NCBI GenBank assembly: GCA_963573315.1
Contig: OY752140.1
Location: forward strand, 2,418,001-2,482,000
Direction: 5' to 3'
From: Entomortierella parvispora
Lineage: Eukaryota > Mortierellomycota > Mortierellomycetes > Mortierellales > Mortierellaceae
Length of the DNA: 64,000 nucleotides
Part shown: piece by piece, positions 9,981 through 19,274 of the stretch
How the letters are laid out: each line of letters opens with the position of its first letter
Numbering within the stretch: position 1 is the first letter of the stretch
Notes under the pieces: model-generated
Told to the model about the DNA's origin: nothing
Seen by the model: only the letters and a program-made list of their open reading frames with translations
Databases searched by the model: none
Made by a program: the position numbers and the translations under genes

Positions 9981-10061
9981 ACAACATCACAACGTAATGA
10001 AATTACCAATACGACTCTCGACCTGGATCAAGGGAAGACGAATGAGTACAGGAAGAAACTT

Positions 10062-13000
10062 ATGATGATTAAGCAAAGGCACGACGCCTTGGAGATAAAT
10101 TATCGTATGCTGTGTGACATGCGCCAGCCTGTTCCCGCACAGTGGGCAAGTCAGCAGGCACCGGCTCAAGACAGCAACGCTGCTTCCTCGACACCGCAAG
10201 GACCAATGCGCTCTGAAGCAGGATTTCCAGTCAAGCCACTGCCTCAATGGAAGCGATTTGGAGAAGCTGATACTAAATCCGCTTATGACTGGTGGGCTCA
10301 CTTCGAACGAGAAGTGGTGCCATACCTTGGAGAAACCTACCTCCGATCTCATGGTGACAGGTACCTGTGCTATCTTGTTCTGAGCCAACATTTTCACGAC
10401 AAACTCAAGGCCATCTTTGCAGACAATCAAGAGGTGATCACCATCGATTACCTGGAAAGAACATTCTTCGAAACTTGCTTAACCACTGAAGAGCGAGAGG
10501 CAGCCTTGTCTAACCTGACCAACTTTGGCCGCCATCAAGGGGAACCGTACCGTCACTACGCCCACCGTATCGCGCGCGCTACCAGAGTGTACCGCATTCA
10601 AGATGACAACGACCTCATCCTCACCCTACTGCGTCAAGGCATTTCATCCCAGGAGATGGACACTGTTAATTCCCGGTTCCAGATGGCTAACCGCCACTTG
10701 GTGCAGCTGCCGGACAGTCCTCTTACTATCAGCGATTTCTGCGCCGCCTTGAGTAAACTCACAGGGCCCAGCAATGCACGCGATGACTTCCGCGCCCCTT
10801 TGGTGCCCATCAATGATCAAAAGGCTCTCAAGGATACCGCCGGAACCAAAGGATTGTACTGTGACACCTGCAAGAAGAACGGTAACCATACCACAAAAAA
10901 CCACTTTGAATGCGAATACTGCCGTAAACCTGGTCACTCAATGGACAAGTGCCGCACACGTATGAACGAAGAACGGAGCAGAGGTCGCTCAAACAATTAT
11001 AATGACAACCGGGACAGAGCCGACCACAAGAACCCAGGGTATTCTGCCCGAGGATCAGGTCGCTATGAACCCTACCAATCTGATTCTCGTAACCGTCGAG
11101 AAGACCAGGATAATAATAACTCACGAGACCGTAACTATCGTAAGAACCCTCTTCATATACTTCGCGGAAAAGCATGGAAGCCTTACCAAGATCTTCACTT
11201 CAACATGCTAACTTCTGCCCTTAACTCACCTCAGGCTAAGGACGTACCACCGATACTGGAAGAAAATTTCATCAAGTTAATTCATCTGACTGATTCCATA
11301 TTGGGGCACGCAGGCAGGGGAAGTACAGAGTTACAAGGCAGTATGACAATAAACGAAGAACAATTGAGTACTCATGAAACAATCGTGTACAACGAACTCG
11401 TAGATGAAAAGGATGCTGACTCCAGATTAATAGTACCTATCTACTTCGAAGGGTATCAGTTTGAAGCTCTACTTGACTCAGGAGCTACCAAGTCCTTCAT
11501 TGACAAATCAATCGTAGACAACCTCAAACTAAATGTGAACAAAGCACACGGAAATATATTCCTAGGACACAAGGAAATGCATGTGGCCCGTACAGGAACA
11601 ACGGAACAGATAGAGATAGAGTGTAACGAACACTTCTTGCTCACTTCATTCGAAGTCTTTGACTTGCAGTATCCTTTCGTCATCGGAATGGATTTATTCA
11701 ACAAACTCGGGTTCACCATTGGAGGCATAGCAGATGGTCGTGCACACGCACATACCCTCCCACCTCCGATACCGGACGAGAAGCCATCGACGCTACCTCT
11801 AGAAACTCCAGCTGAAGAACTTACGGACAAATTCAAAAAGTGTAAGGCACAATTTATGAACGAAATTGAGGGAGCGTTACACGGCAATGCCCAAATTCCT
11901 CTGGATAGCCACTGCACACTACCTGAAATGCATGTCTTCCTAGACGTTCCAGAAGGTACCACGGTGTATCGCCGGCCAAGAAAATTCGCCGAACAGCAGC
12001 AACATATCTTCGATGAGCAAGTTGACAAATGGCTTAAGGATGGAGTCATCACACATGCGCCGGCCAATAATCGCCACAACAATACGTTGACTCTGGCGGC
12101 CAAGAAAGACCTACTAGGCAATAAAACGAAATGGCGAGTCTGTCTCGATCCACGACCCTTGAACAAGCTACTCAAGGATGACAATCACCCTGTACCATTG
12201 ATATTGGATATCCTGCAACAAATTGGAGGGCATGCAATATATTCCACAATTGATCTTACGCAAGCTTATCATCGCCTACCTATTGAAGCAGGCCACCAAC
12301 CACTGACGGCCTTTATGCACCGTGGAATTCAGTATATGTTCCGGCGAGCCCCGTTCGGACTAAAACCTCTCTCCAGTATTTTCCAACGTGGAATGACGCG
12401 CATCCTGGGCGACTTGCCTTTCGTGTTGGTTTTTATCGACGACATCGTCATTTTCTCTAAGACCAGAGAGGAGCATGCAGAACATGTCAAATGCGTAATT
12501 GAGCGGCTTACAAAAGCTAACCTAATTATCAACCCGGATAAGTCGCATTTCTATGCCACACAAATTGTCCTCTTGGGCTTCGTGGTGGACTTAGCTGGTA
12601 AGCGTGTCGACCCCACCAAGCTTGCCAATATCGAGCAATGGGTACCCCCAACGACGGGCACTCAAGTACAATCATACATGGGCACCTTCAATTTCTTCCG
12701 GGAGTTTATTCCGCTGTTCAGTACACTAGCGGCACCATTAGACAAATTAAGGCACGAGACAAAACCTTTCAAGCTCAATCAGGATGAACTGGACGCCTTC
12801 AATGCTTTTAAAAAATTACTGAGCATGGCTCCCATCCTGCACTTCCCGGATTTTTCACTGATGTTCTACGTTGCCACTGATGCATCCAACGTGGGCGTCG
12901 CAGCGGTGCTATACCAACGAGTATATAACGAATCCAAGAAGAAATGGCAGAACAGGTATATATCGTTCATGGCACGATCACTACAGGACCGAGAACGTCG

Positions 13001-14621
13001 CTACTCAGCAACCCAAAAAGAATTACTGGGTATCGTTTTCGCACTTACAAAGTTTCATTATTACTTGTGGGGCAGACATTTTACACTCTATACTGACCAC
13101 CGCGCTCTTATATACATTCATACCCAAAAGGATCTGAATTCCATGCTTACAGGATGGCATGAGACTATTTTGAGCTACGACTTCGCCGTAGAATATCGAC
13201 CTGGAGTCATGAATATCCTACCTGACCACTTGTCCAGACTATTCCCAGCATCAATGCAAACGCGCTACGATTCCAACCAAGCGTATATTGTCAATGCCTA
13301 CATGCACATCATGCAAAACAGCGACACCATAATGCGCACGGTACACGAAAACAAAATAAAGGACGAAATCCTCCACAAGACTCATGCTCTAGGACATCTA
13401 GGAGCAAATGCGATGGTACGCTCCATCCATGCTGAGCAATGCACATGGCCCCGTCTCACGGATGACTGCCTAGCTTGGGTTAAGAAATGCCCGGATTGCC
13501 AAAAATACAACATTAGTCTCAAGGGCTACCATCCACTGAAAGCTATCCACGCAAACTTGCCTGGAGATCATATGGCAATGGACTTGGCTGGACCATTCCC
13601 GTTATCTACAACAGGCAATGTCTTCCTCCTCATCCTAGTGGATGTTTGCACCCGCTTCGTATTTCTCAAGGCCATACCTGACAAACAGGCCAATACAGTG
13701 GCACGCGCCCTCTTTGACATATTCTGTACTATTGGTTTTCCTCGCGTTTTACAATCCGACAACGGCAGAGAATTTGTGAACAAACTTATGCACACAATGA
13801 CTACTCAGTTCGGTGTCGATCACAGGCTTCTTACACCATACCACCCTCGAGGTAATGGCGTCGCAGAACGACACGTCAAAATTGCAGTCGACATCATCAA
13901 AAAGGAGCATCAACAAAAACAAGACTCCTGGGACCTTCATGTCCCTATGGCACAGCTTGCAATGAACTCAAGGATCGTCGCCCTCCATAATTCATCCCCG
14001 TTTTCTCTCTTCTTTGCTCGGAAGGCCAACGGCTTCCAAAATTACTCCAAATCTACAAAAACTACTATGACTCACGCAGACCTCTGCGAAAGACTCCAAT
14101 ATATGACAGAAGTTGTGTTCCCTGCCATTGACAAAAAATCACAAGAGACACAAAGGAGAATGATTGCGAGATTCAATGCGACCGTCTTGCAGAATGATTT
14201 CCCAGACGGCGCCAAAGTAATGACGCTTGATCCAATTCTCGGCAACAAGCTTACGCCTCGCTACGAAGGGCCATACACTGTAGTGCGCCGCACATCCGGT
14301 GGTTCATACGAACTTCGTGATGGTACTGGCGAACTTCTTAGCCGCAACTATGCTCCTTCTCAGCTCAAACTGGTATTAGAAGACCTGGCGACTCTGCCAA
14401 TTTTTGAAATCGAATACATTCTTGACCACCGACCACATCCTTCCCGAGGGGGGGAGTGGGAATACAAAGCAAAATGGGTAGGCTACTCAGAAGAGGATTA
14501 CACATGGGAACCTGAAGAAAACTTCATCGAAAAACAATGCGTTCGAGACTACTGGAAACTTGTTAAAGAAAAGAAGAATCCATCGCAGCAAAGACAAAAG
14601 AGATATTTACCAAGGGGCTGA
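10062..14621 (+). CDS. Gag-Pol of a second Ty3/gypsy element with chromodomain (element C), 5' end lost
   Basis: One unbroken frame of 1519 residues from the first ATG; the frame is open upstream to 9993, where it meets the LTR of element B, so the true N-terminus is missing. Order: Gag with CCHC knuckle CEYCRKPGHSMDKC (about residue 282), protease LLDSGA (about 469), reverse transcriptase WRVCLDPRPLNK and FIDD (about 690 and 792), RNase H VATDASN (about 936), integrase zinc domain ending CPDCQKYN, core motifs MDLAGP, QSDNGREF and VAERHVK, a GPY/F-type module (YEGPYTVVRR), and a C-terminal chromodomain (about 1448-1503, with AKWVGY and YTWEPEENF). These are hallmarks of chromoviruses, whose chromodomain directs integration to histone-marked chromatin. 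Gag and Pol share one frame here, unlike element B. Confidence 0.93.
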   Translation: MMIKQRHDALEINYRMLCDMRQPVPAQWASQQAPAQDSNAASSTPQGPMRSEAGFPVKPLPQWKRFGEADTKSAYDWWAHFEREVVPYLGETYLRSHGDRYLCYLVLSQHFHDKLKAIFADNQEVITIDYLERTFFETCLTTEEREAALSNLTNFGRHQGEPYRHYAHRIARATRVYRIQDDNDLILTLLRQGISSQEMDTVNSRFQMANRHLVQLPDSPLTISDFCAALSKLTGPSNARDDFRAPLVPINDQKALKDTAGTKGLYCDTCKKNGNHTTKNHFECEYCRKPGHSMDKCRTRMNEERSRGRSNNYNDNRDRADHKNPGYSARGSGRYEPYQSDSRNRREDQDNNNSRDRNYRKNPLHILRGKAWKPYQDLHFNMLTSALNSPQAKDVPPILEENFIKLIHLTDSILGHAGRGSTELQGSMTINEEQLSTHETIVYNELVDEKDADSRLIVPIYFEGYQFEALLDSGATKSFIDKSIVDNLKLNVNKAHGNIFLGHKEMHVARTGTTEQIEIECNEHFLLTSFEVFDLQYPFVIGMDLFNKLGFTIGGIADGRAHAHTLPPPIPDEKPSTLPLETPAEELTDKFKKCKAQFMNEIEGALHGNAQIPLDSHCTLPEMHVFLDVPEGTTVYRRPRKFAEQQQHIFDEQVDKWLKDGVITHAPANNRHNNTLTLAAKKDLLGNKTKWRVCLDPRPLNKLLKDDNHPVPLILDILQQIGGHAIYSTIDLTQAYHRLPIEAGHQPLTAFMHRGIQYMFRRAPFGLKPLSSIFQRGMTRILGDLPFVLVFIDDIVIFSKTREEHAEHVKCVIERLTKANLIINPDKSHFYATQIVLLGFVVDLAGKRVDPTKLANIEQWVPPTTGTQVQSYMGTFNFFREFIPLFSTLAAPLDKLRHETKPFKLNQDELDAFNAFKKLLSMAPILHFPDFSLMFYVATDASNVGVAAVLYQRVYNESKKKWQNRYISFMARSLQDRERRYSATQKELLGIVFALTKFHYYLWGRHFTLYTDHRALIYIHTQKDLNSMLTGWHETILSYDFAVEYRPGVMNILPDHLSRLFPASMQTRYDSNQAYIVNAYMHIMQNSDTIMRTVHENKIKDEILHKTHALGHLGANAMVRSIHAEQCTWPRLTDDCLAWVKKCPDCQKYNISLKGYHPLKAIHANLPGDHMAMDLAGPFPLSTTGNVFLLILVDVCTRFVFLKAIPDKQANTVARALFDIFCTIGFPRVLQSDNGREFVNKLMHTMTTQFGVDHRLLTPYHPRGNGVAERHVKIAVDIIKKEHQQKQDSWDLHVPMAQLAMNSRIVALHNSSPFSLFFARKANGFQNYSKSTKTTMTHADLCERLQYMTEVVFPAIDKKSQETQRRMIARFNATVLQNDFPDGAKVMTLDPILGNKLTPRYEGPYTVVRRTSGGSYELRDGTGELLSRNYAPSQLKLVLEDLATLPIFEIEYILDHRPHPSRGGEWEYKAKWVGYSEEDYTWEPEENFIEKQCVRDYWKLVKEKKNPSQQRQKRYLPRG

Positions 14622-14804
14622 AATCACGGCAACAAATGCCAAGAAGGGTTCGATCCCACATAGCCTCCCCTTCAACAATATCACATGAGGTTTTCATATT
14701 TTTCCCTCAAAATATCTTAGAGTTAGCAAAGAGGTTTTATTTTTTACCCTCTACGCTGCCAGCAGCGCCAGATCTCGCTACACTCTCCATGGGAGGGGAA
14801 GTCA
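14622..14804 (+). other. 3' untranslated region of element C with two T-loop hairpins and polypurine tract
   Basis: Two short hairpins occur: TGAGG (14686-14690) with CCTCA (14705-14709), and AGAGG (14730-14734) with CCTCT (14748-14752), each around a T-rich loop. GGGAGGGGAAG (14791-14801) is a good polypurine tract and lies three bases before the proposed LTR start at 14805. Confidence 0.55.
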
Positions 14805-15043
14805 TGTCGCATAATTTGGTGGCAAAGGCAAAGATTTTGGAACCAAATAAGGCTGCTGGCGGCAAGGCAGTCACAGAGGCCCGATCAGGTACATATACCT
14901 GATCGTTACAATAAATCAAGAGATCCCTCTCTCATTCTTACCGACTCTGTGTGCCGTATACTTTTTACTAGGTTCGCGATCCTAGACCAGAGGTACAAGA
15001 GACGCGTACTTCGTACGATCTGAGTCTGCGACGTTTCGTGACA
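14805..15043 (+). repeat. LTR of element C
   Basis: 239 bp from TGTCGCATAA to TTTCGTGACA (TG...CA), directly after a polypurine tract. It contains a perfect 10-bp inverted repeat, CGATCAGGTA (14882-14891) and TACCTGATCG (14896-14905), around CATA, followed by an AATAAA signal. Its last 76 bp (14968-15043) are identical to 20130-20205. Confidence 0.65.
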
Positions 15044-15224
15044 ACTCCAAACAATACCATCATAGCCACCACAGCCACACAGCCACACAGACGTATATAT
15101 ATACCCCCATCCCCCCTACATAATAAACATCATTCGTTCTCCCAACTCTACCTCTTCCCCTGTCCCTGCCCCTGGTCCTTATCCCTGTCCCCTCTCCCGG
15201 TCTCTCCCTTGCATTCCCCTCTGT
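15044..15224. other. Unassigned spacer between LTR of C and the next pol fragment
   Basis: Contains TATATATATA (from 15094), an AATAAA and a C/T-rich stretch (about 15140-15220). It resembles promoter/leader DNA of another LTR but has no second copy in the window. No gene seen. Confidence 0.4.
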
Positions 15225-15620
15225 GCCTATTACATCCGCCGTAATACTCGAGGAAACTACATTTTACGTGACAACCTTGGTCAACTTCTTGCCCGCAATT
15301 TCGCCCCTGTTCAATTGAAAGCTGTATCCCAATCTCGAGACATTCCCACTGATGAAGCCACCCACTTCGAAGTAGAGAAGATCCTGAGTCATCTCGAATC
15401 TGAGGGGGAGACACGCTACTTAGTAAAGTGGAAAGGATATGACGATTCCCACAACTCAGAGATCCCTTACAAGAACTTTGATTCTAAGAAAGTGGTTGCT
15501 GATTACTACACTAAGTTAAACATGAACAATCCTCACACTCTGACCAGAAATGCAAAGAGACTCCAAAACAAACAACAAAAGTTTGATCGTGAACGTAACA
15601 AACGCAGACGCGAAAGTTAA
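15225..15620 (+). pseudogene. Pol C-terminal fragment with chromodomain (element E)
   Basis: The frame from about 15225 reads as the end of a chromovirus Pol: a GPY/F-like piece (GNYILRDNLGQLLARN) and then a chromodomain (THFEVEKIL, YLVKWKGYDD, IPYKNFDSKK) ending in a basic tail (NKRRRES). It is closest in this window to the ends of elements C and F. Everything upstream (Gag to integrase) is missing. At the position of the usual tryptophan in the chromodomain (TWEP in element C, EWIP in F) this copy has SEIP, so one aromatic-cage residue is lost. A 5'-truncated relic. Confidence 0.8.
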
Positions 15621-15731
15621 GTTGCACATTACACTGACCCTGAGTGAGTTTTTAGTACGTGTACCAAAGGTATAAACGTTTTTTCCTCATACCACATGTC
15701 TCCTGCCCAATGTCATGTACCCTGCCCCTGC

Positions 15732-15943
15732 TGAAGTTTATTATTTTCCTTCAAAACCATGCTCTCTGATGAGGTTTATAATTTTTTTCCTCATAATACC
15801 ACATGTCTCCTGCACCAAGCCATGTACCATGCCCCTGCTGAGTTTATTTTTTCCTCAGAACACTGCCCACCTGCCTGCTGAGTTTATTTTTTTCCTCAGA
15901 ATACATGCCCTGTTATATCGAGGTTTTATGATTTTTTCCTTCG
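15732..15943 (+). repeat. Array of five T-rich-loop hairpins with varying stems
   Basis: Downstream of the element E pol end the unit GTTTATnnTTTTTTCC recurs with paired flanks: TGAAG/CTTCA (15732, 15749), TGAGG/CCTCA (15770, 15789), TGAG/CTCA (15839, 15854), TGAG/CTCA (15879, 15895), and ATCGAGG/CCTTCGAT (15917, 15938; one bulge). Stem bases differ between units but pairing is kept. The spacers share words such as CCACATGTCTCCTGC and CATGCCCCTGCTG. Two more units lie in the 3' region of element C. Confidence 0.65.
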
Positions 15944-15979
15944 ATGATCCACTATCCCTGTCCGAATCTTGGGGGGAGC

Positions 15980-17176
15980 TGTTGCGGATCGCTACTTTTG
16001 AGTTGACGAGGATTCTTGATCAGGTGACTGACGCCAGATTATAATTTGGCGTTGTGATGTTGTCTAATGTAAGTATAGTCTAAGGTCAGCAATGAGCTGG
16101 AAGCGAAATTGATAACGAGAAGGGAGATGACTAACAGAAATCGTCGCTTACAGTTGATAGGGACTTTGCTCTCAGGGCCACAGGGATCAGGCACAACGCT
16201 GTTGTATGATCAGATACAGTCTCAAGGAGATAGTACTGGAGATAAACAGGAAGGAGAGAGAGTCAGCAAAGGGATCAAAAGATAAGTAGAACGAACTGGA
16301 TGAAAACCAAGGACCACATACCGAAGAGCAGGCAGGTCCTAACGGGATCCAAACAGGAGAACAAAGACTACAAGGCTAAGAGCACGACGGCGACTATACT
16401 ATACTAATAACAACACAGGGGATGGGATGGGATCTAGTCAGTAAAGCAAGGCAAAGGAGATTCTATCTGGGAAAGGGGACAAGGTCGCCTAACTGAGGGT
16501 TCAGAGGAGACTCCGAGATATAACGAGGAGGATGGTTGGTCCCCAAGCACCAATGAAGGCCTCAGGGTGGGTTGCCAAGATCATAACAGGTCCACTCAGA
16601 AGAGATATGACATCGTAAGTGTACCTCGCAAATGGCCAATTGATATCGGATAGGCGAGGGTCCAGGTGATCCTACGGAGCGATCGGAGGGCGGTACAGGA
16701 CTTGATCAAGGAGGGCTGGCACACGGATGGATATGCTGCGAGAGTGGGCAGGGAGGATCAAGGGAACACAAAAGGTCTGGGGGATATCCAGGGAACAGTC
16801 AAGGCCCAGGGATTCGTATATTGCAACGGCGTCCAAAGGCTGATGGGGTTGAATATTGCAGCAACGCCAAGGGTAACTGCGAGACAGATACGAGCAGAAG
16901 GGAGGTGTTCTGGTGATCAACAAGGTACAGGAGGGAATCGTAAGGGGAAAAGGCAACCAGGAGCAAAGTGGACTTTGCTCCCTTTTTTATAGGAAACAGA
17001 AAACAGGAACAAAAATAAAAAATGACTAAATACTAAAAATAACTCTCTCTATCTCGCTCGCGTGGATCTGGGACCTGGATCCACTACACCACAGCGTCAC
17101 GACCGTTGCAATAAAGAAACCTTCTTCCTTCCCGTCATCATCTGGCCCACCATTGACTTGACCTGACCTGAACACA
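15980..17176 (+). repeat. LTR of element E, split by a family-1 solo LTR
   Basis: A polypurine tract (GGGGGGAGC, 15971-15979) is followed by TGTTGCGGATCG. The repeat is interrupted at 16053 and resumes after 17097 (CACGACCGTTGC...), ending near 17176 (GAACACA). Without the insertion it is about 152 bp, close to the 167-bp LTR of element F. The 3' end is an estimate. Confidence 0.6.
16053..17093 (-). mobile_element. Family-1 solo LTR, intron-containing, inserted in the LTR of element E
   Basis: A 1041-bp reversed copy of the LTR at 8949-9991, with all three introns present. It is flanked on both sides by GCGT (16049-16052 and 17094-17097), a 4-bp target-site duplication, which fixes both ends as TG...CA. 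No internal region remains, so it is a solo LTR left by LTR-LTR recombination. Confidence 0.9.
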
Positions 17177-18962
17177 TGAACAGAAGGAGTTGCCAAGAGT
17201 GCTTGATCAGTGGAAGGAGACAATATTCAAATATGACTTCCAATGTGTGTATAGGCCTGGCATCTTGAATGTCATTCCAGATGCACTCTCCAGAGCATTC
17301 CCCGCAGATCTGTGGGACATCCCGGCGGCGAAGGATGGAGAACGACTGGAGGGATTGGAAACTGAATTAGCCCAAGTGGCAGCAATTACCACAAGGAGCC
17401 ATTCCAAGAGTAAGGTTCCTAAGGTAGGCACAACAGAAAAAGAGCCAGAAGAAAGTATCTCCTCTGACGATTTAACCAAGAGTCTGAACACGGAACCTCT
17501 AGAGCAAGATCACAAGGAAGAGAATGCAAGCGATCTTCCTAACACAGGGAGCTTGACTGTTTTCGAACACCTGATCAGAGACAAAAATGACGAGCTCCTT
17601 TCTCCTCACTTGAAAAAGGAAAGAGAGGAGCTGATGGCCAAAATCCATGAATTTGGTCATCCTGGTTCGAATGAAATGGTGAAGCAGCTGCAATTGAAAG
17701 GTTACAAGTGGCCTCACATGAAGCAGGACTGCCTCCATTGGGTAAGAAAATGCAGCCCTTGTCAACACTACAACATCGCCAGGAAGGGATATCATCCGAT
17801 GCAAGCAGTGCACGCACACTTGCCGGGAGAACACCTCCAGATCGATCTGGCACAGCTCCCCAGAAGTGAGAGAGGCAATAATTACATATTGATCGTCGTT
17901 GATGTTTGCACTCGATTCGTCTTCCTGAGAGCACTACGAAACAAGTCTGCGGCTACACTTGCCAATGTACTGTTTTCTGTATTTTGCGACATTGGATTCC
18001 CAAAAGTTCTCCAAAGTGATAACGGAACCGAATTCGCCAACTATCTCATACAGATCATCACGAATGACCTCAAAGTAGATCACAGACTATCAACTCCGTA
18101 TCATCCAAGCTCTAACGGGGCAGTAGAGAGACAAGTAAGCAATGTAAAGTCTCATATTCGGAAAGCAATTGAGGGCAACCTGAATAAGTGGGACACATAT
18201 CTCTCTATGACCCAGCTGCAAATGAACACCAGGACAGTTAGTCTTCACGGATCTACTCCTTTCTCCCTCTTCTTTGGCCGACCCTTCGCCGGAATCGGAG
18301 ACTTTTCGGAAGCAGAACCCAGACCTATGTCAGAGGCTGAGCTGCTTACCAGAATGAAGTATCTCAGCGAACTGGTATTTCCAGGTATTAGCGAGAAGGC
18401 TAAAGAGACACAGAAAAGGATGGTAGAGAAATTCAATGCCAAAAATAGATTGGCCGATTTCTCAACCGGATCATGGGTCATGGTAGTAGATCAGAAAGCT
18501 TCGAGCGCCCTAGATCCTAAGTATGAAGGTCCCTTCAAAGTAGTAAACAGGACCTCAAGAGGTGCCTACGTGCTACAAGACCTGACGGATGAAATACTCC
18601 CCAGGAACTACTCGCCTGATCAACTCAAGTTAGTAACCCAAGATCTTGCTGAAGAAGGAAAAAGGTTTGAAGTTGAGAGCATCATGGATGACAAGTTTGA
18701 TGATGAACTCCAAGAACAGACCTATTTGGTGAAGTGGAAAGGATACGACGAAGAAGAGAATGAATGGATTCCTTACGACCACTTTGATTCTAAAGCAATG
18801 GTGAACGCTTATTATAAGAGAAGGAACAAACTGAACCCTCACAGTGCCAAGCGCCTAGCTGAGGAGTCTCTAGATATGACTGTGAGTGGAGAAGAAACTA
18901 CAGCTGTTACTAGAAACACAAAGAAGAGTAAGAAAAACACGACCCCCGAAATTGGGGGGTGA
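17175..18962 (+). pseudogene. Pol fragment of a third chromodomain Ty3/gypsy element (element F)
   Basis: About 595 codons without a stop, beginning inside the RNase H end (HEQKEL...WKETIFKYDF, then YRPGILNVIPDALSR) and lacking all earlier domains. Integrase is complete: the zinc domain has H-x-H pairing and CSPCQHYN; core motifs are LQIDLAQ, LQSDNGTEF and GAVERQ. The GPY/F module (KYEGPFKVVNR) and a chromodomain (FEVESIMDD, YLVKWKGYDEEENEWIPYDHF) follow, then a basic tail. Sequence similarity to C and E is clear but moderate, so it is a separate family. The 5' break coincides with the end of the element E LTR, suggesting deletion by recombination. The stop codon TGA (18960-18962) forms the first bases of a hairpin with TGACAG and CTGTCA arms. 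Confidence 0.88.
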
Positions 18963-19107
18963 CAGGTTACTCTGTCATGAACAAAGCAAAACTCGAGGTC
19001 AACAAGAAAAGAGAAAAGCTTAGAGGTTTTTGCACGCTTAGGGCTTGCCCTTTGAACGTTTTCCTACTATTGCTGTACAAAAGACCACCGAGAATTTGGA
19101 GGGGGCT

Positions 19108-19274
19108 TGTGCAGGATCCCGAATAGTGACCTGCAGAAGTGACTTTAACTTTGTTTGATTATCTAGAGTTTTGGAGGCTAAGCCTCTTTCCTACCCTTTT
19201 TAGTTCACGAACCTGGTATTATAATAAACAACCCTCTTTTCCATCTTGTGAACCTCAGAACCCCAACCATCACA
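19108..19274 (+). repeat. LTR of element F
   Basis: A polypurine tract (GGAGGGGG) precedes TGTGCAGGATCC. The repeat carries AATAAA and ends near CCATCACA at 19274, where family-1 LTR sequence starts in the middle of its intron 1. Length about 167 bp. The end point is inferred from the change of sequence. Confidence 0.6.

Larger units (their letters stand above)
8949..9991 (+). repeat. Family-1 LTR containing three introns (3' LTR of element B)
   Basis: 1043 bp, TGTGGTGTAG to CAACATCACA. Compared with the LTR at 1873-2519 it carries three extra blocks with splice-site signals: 9419-9639 (221 bp, GTATAC...TTAG), 9722-9807 (86 bp, GTATGT...CCAG) and 9893-9980 (88 bp, GTAAGC...TTAG). The rest differs at about four positions. 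The right flank is not host DNA: it is the open gag frame of a second element (from 9993), and no target duplication with the left flank (TCCGT versus ACGTA) is visible. The 5' and 3' LTRs therefore probably come from different insertion events joined by recombination. Confidence 0.93.

Noticed and set aside
9992-10061. Host DNA or a target duplication at the right end of element B
   Set aside because: The sequence is an open reading frame in phase with the gag of element C, and the 4-5 bases do not match the left flank.
14686-15943. CRISPR-like array of repeats
   Set aside because: The repeats are hairpins with different stems and irregular spacing in a eukaryotic retroelement; there are no unique spacers of constant length and no cas genes.
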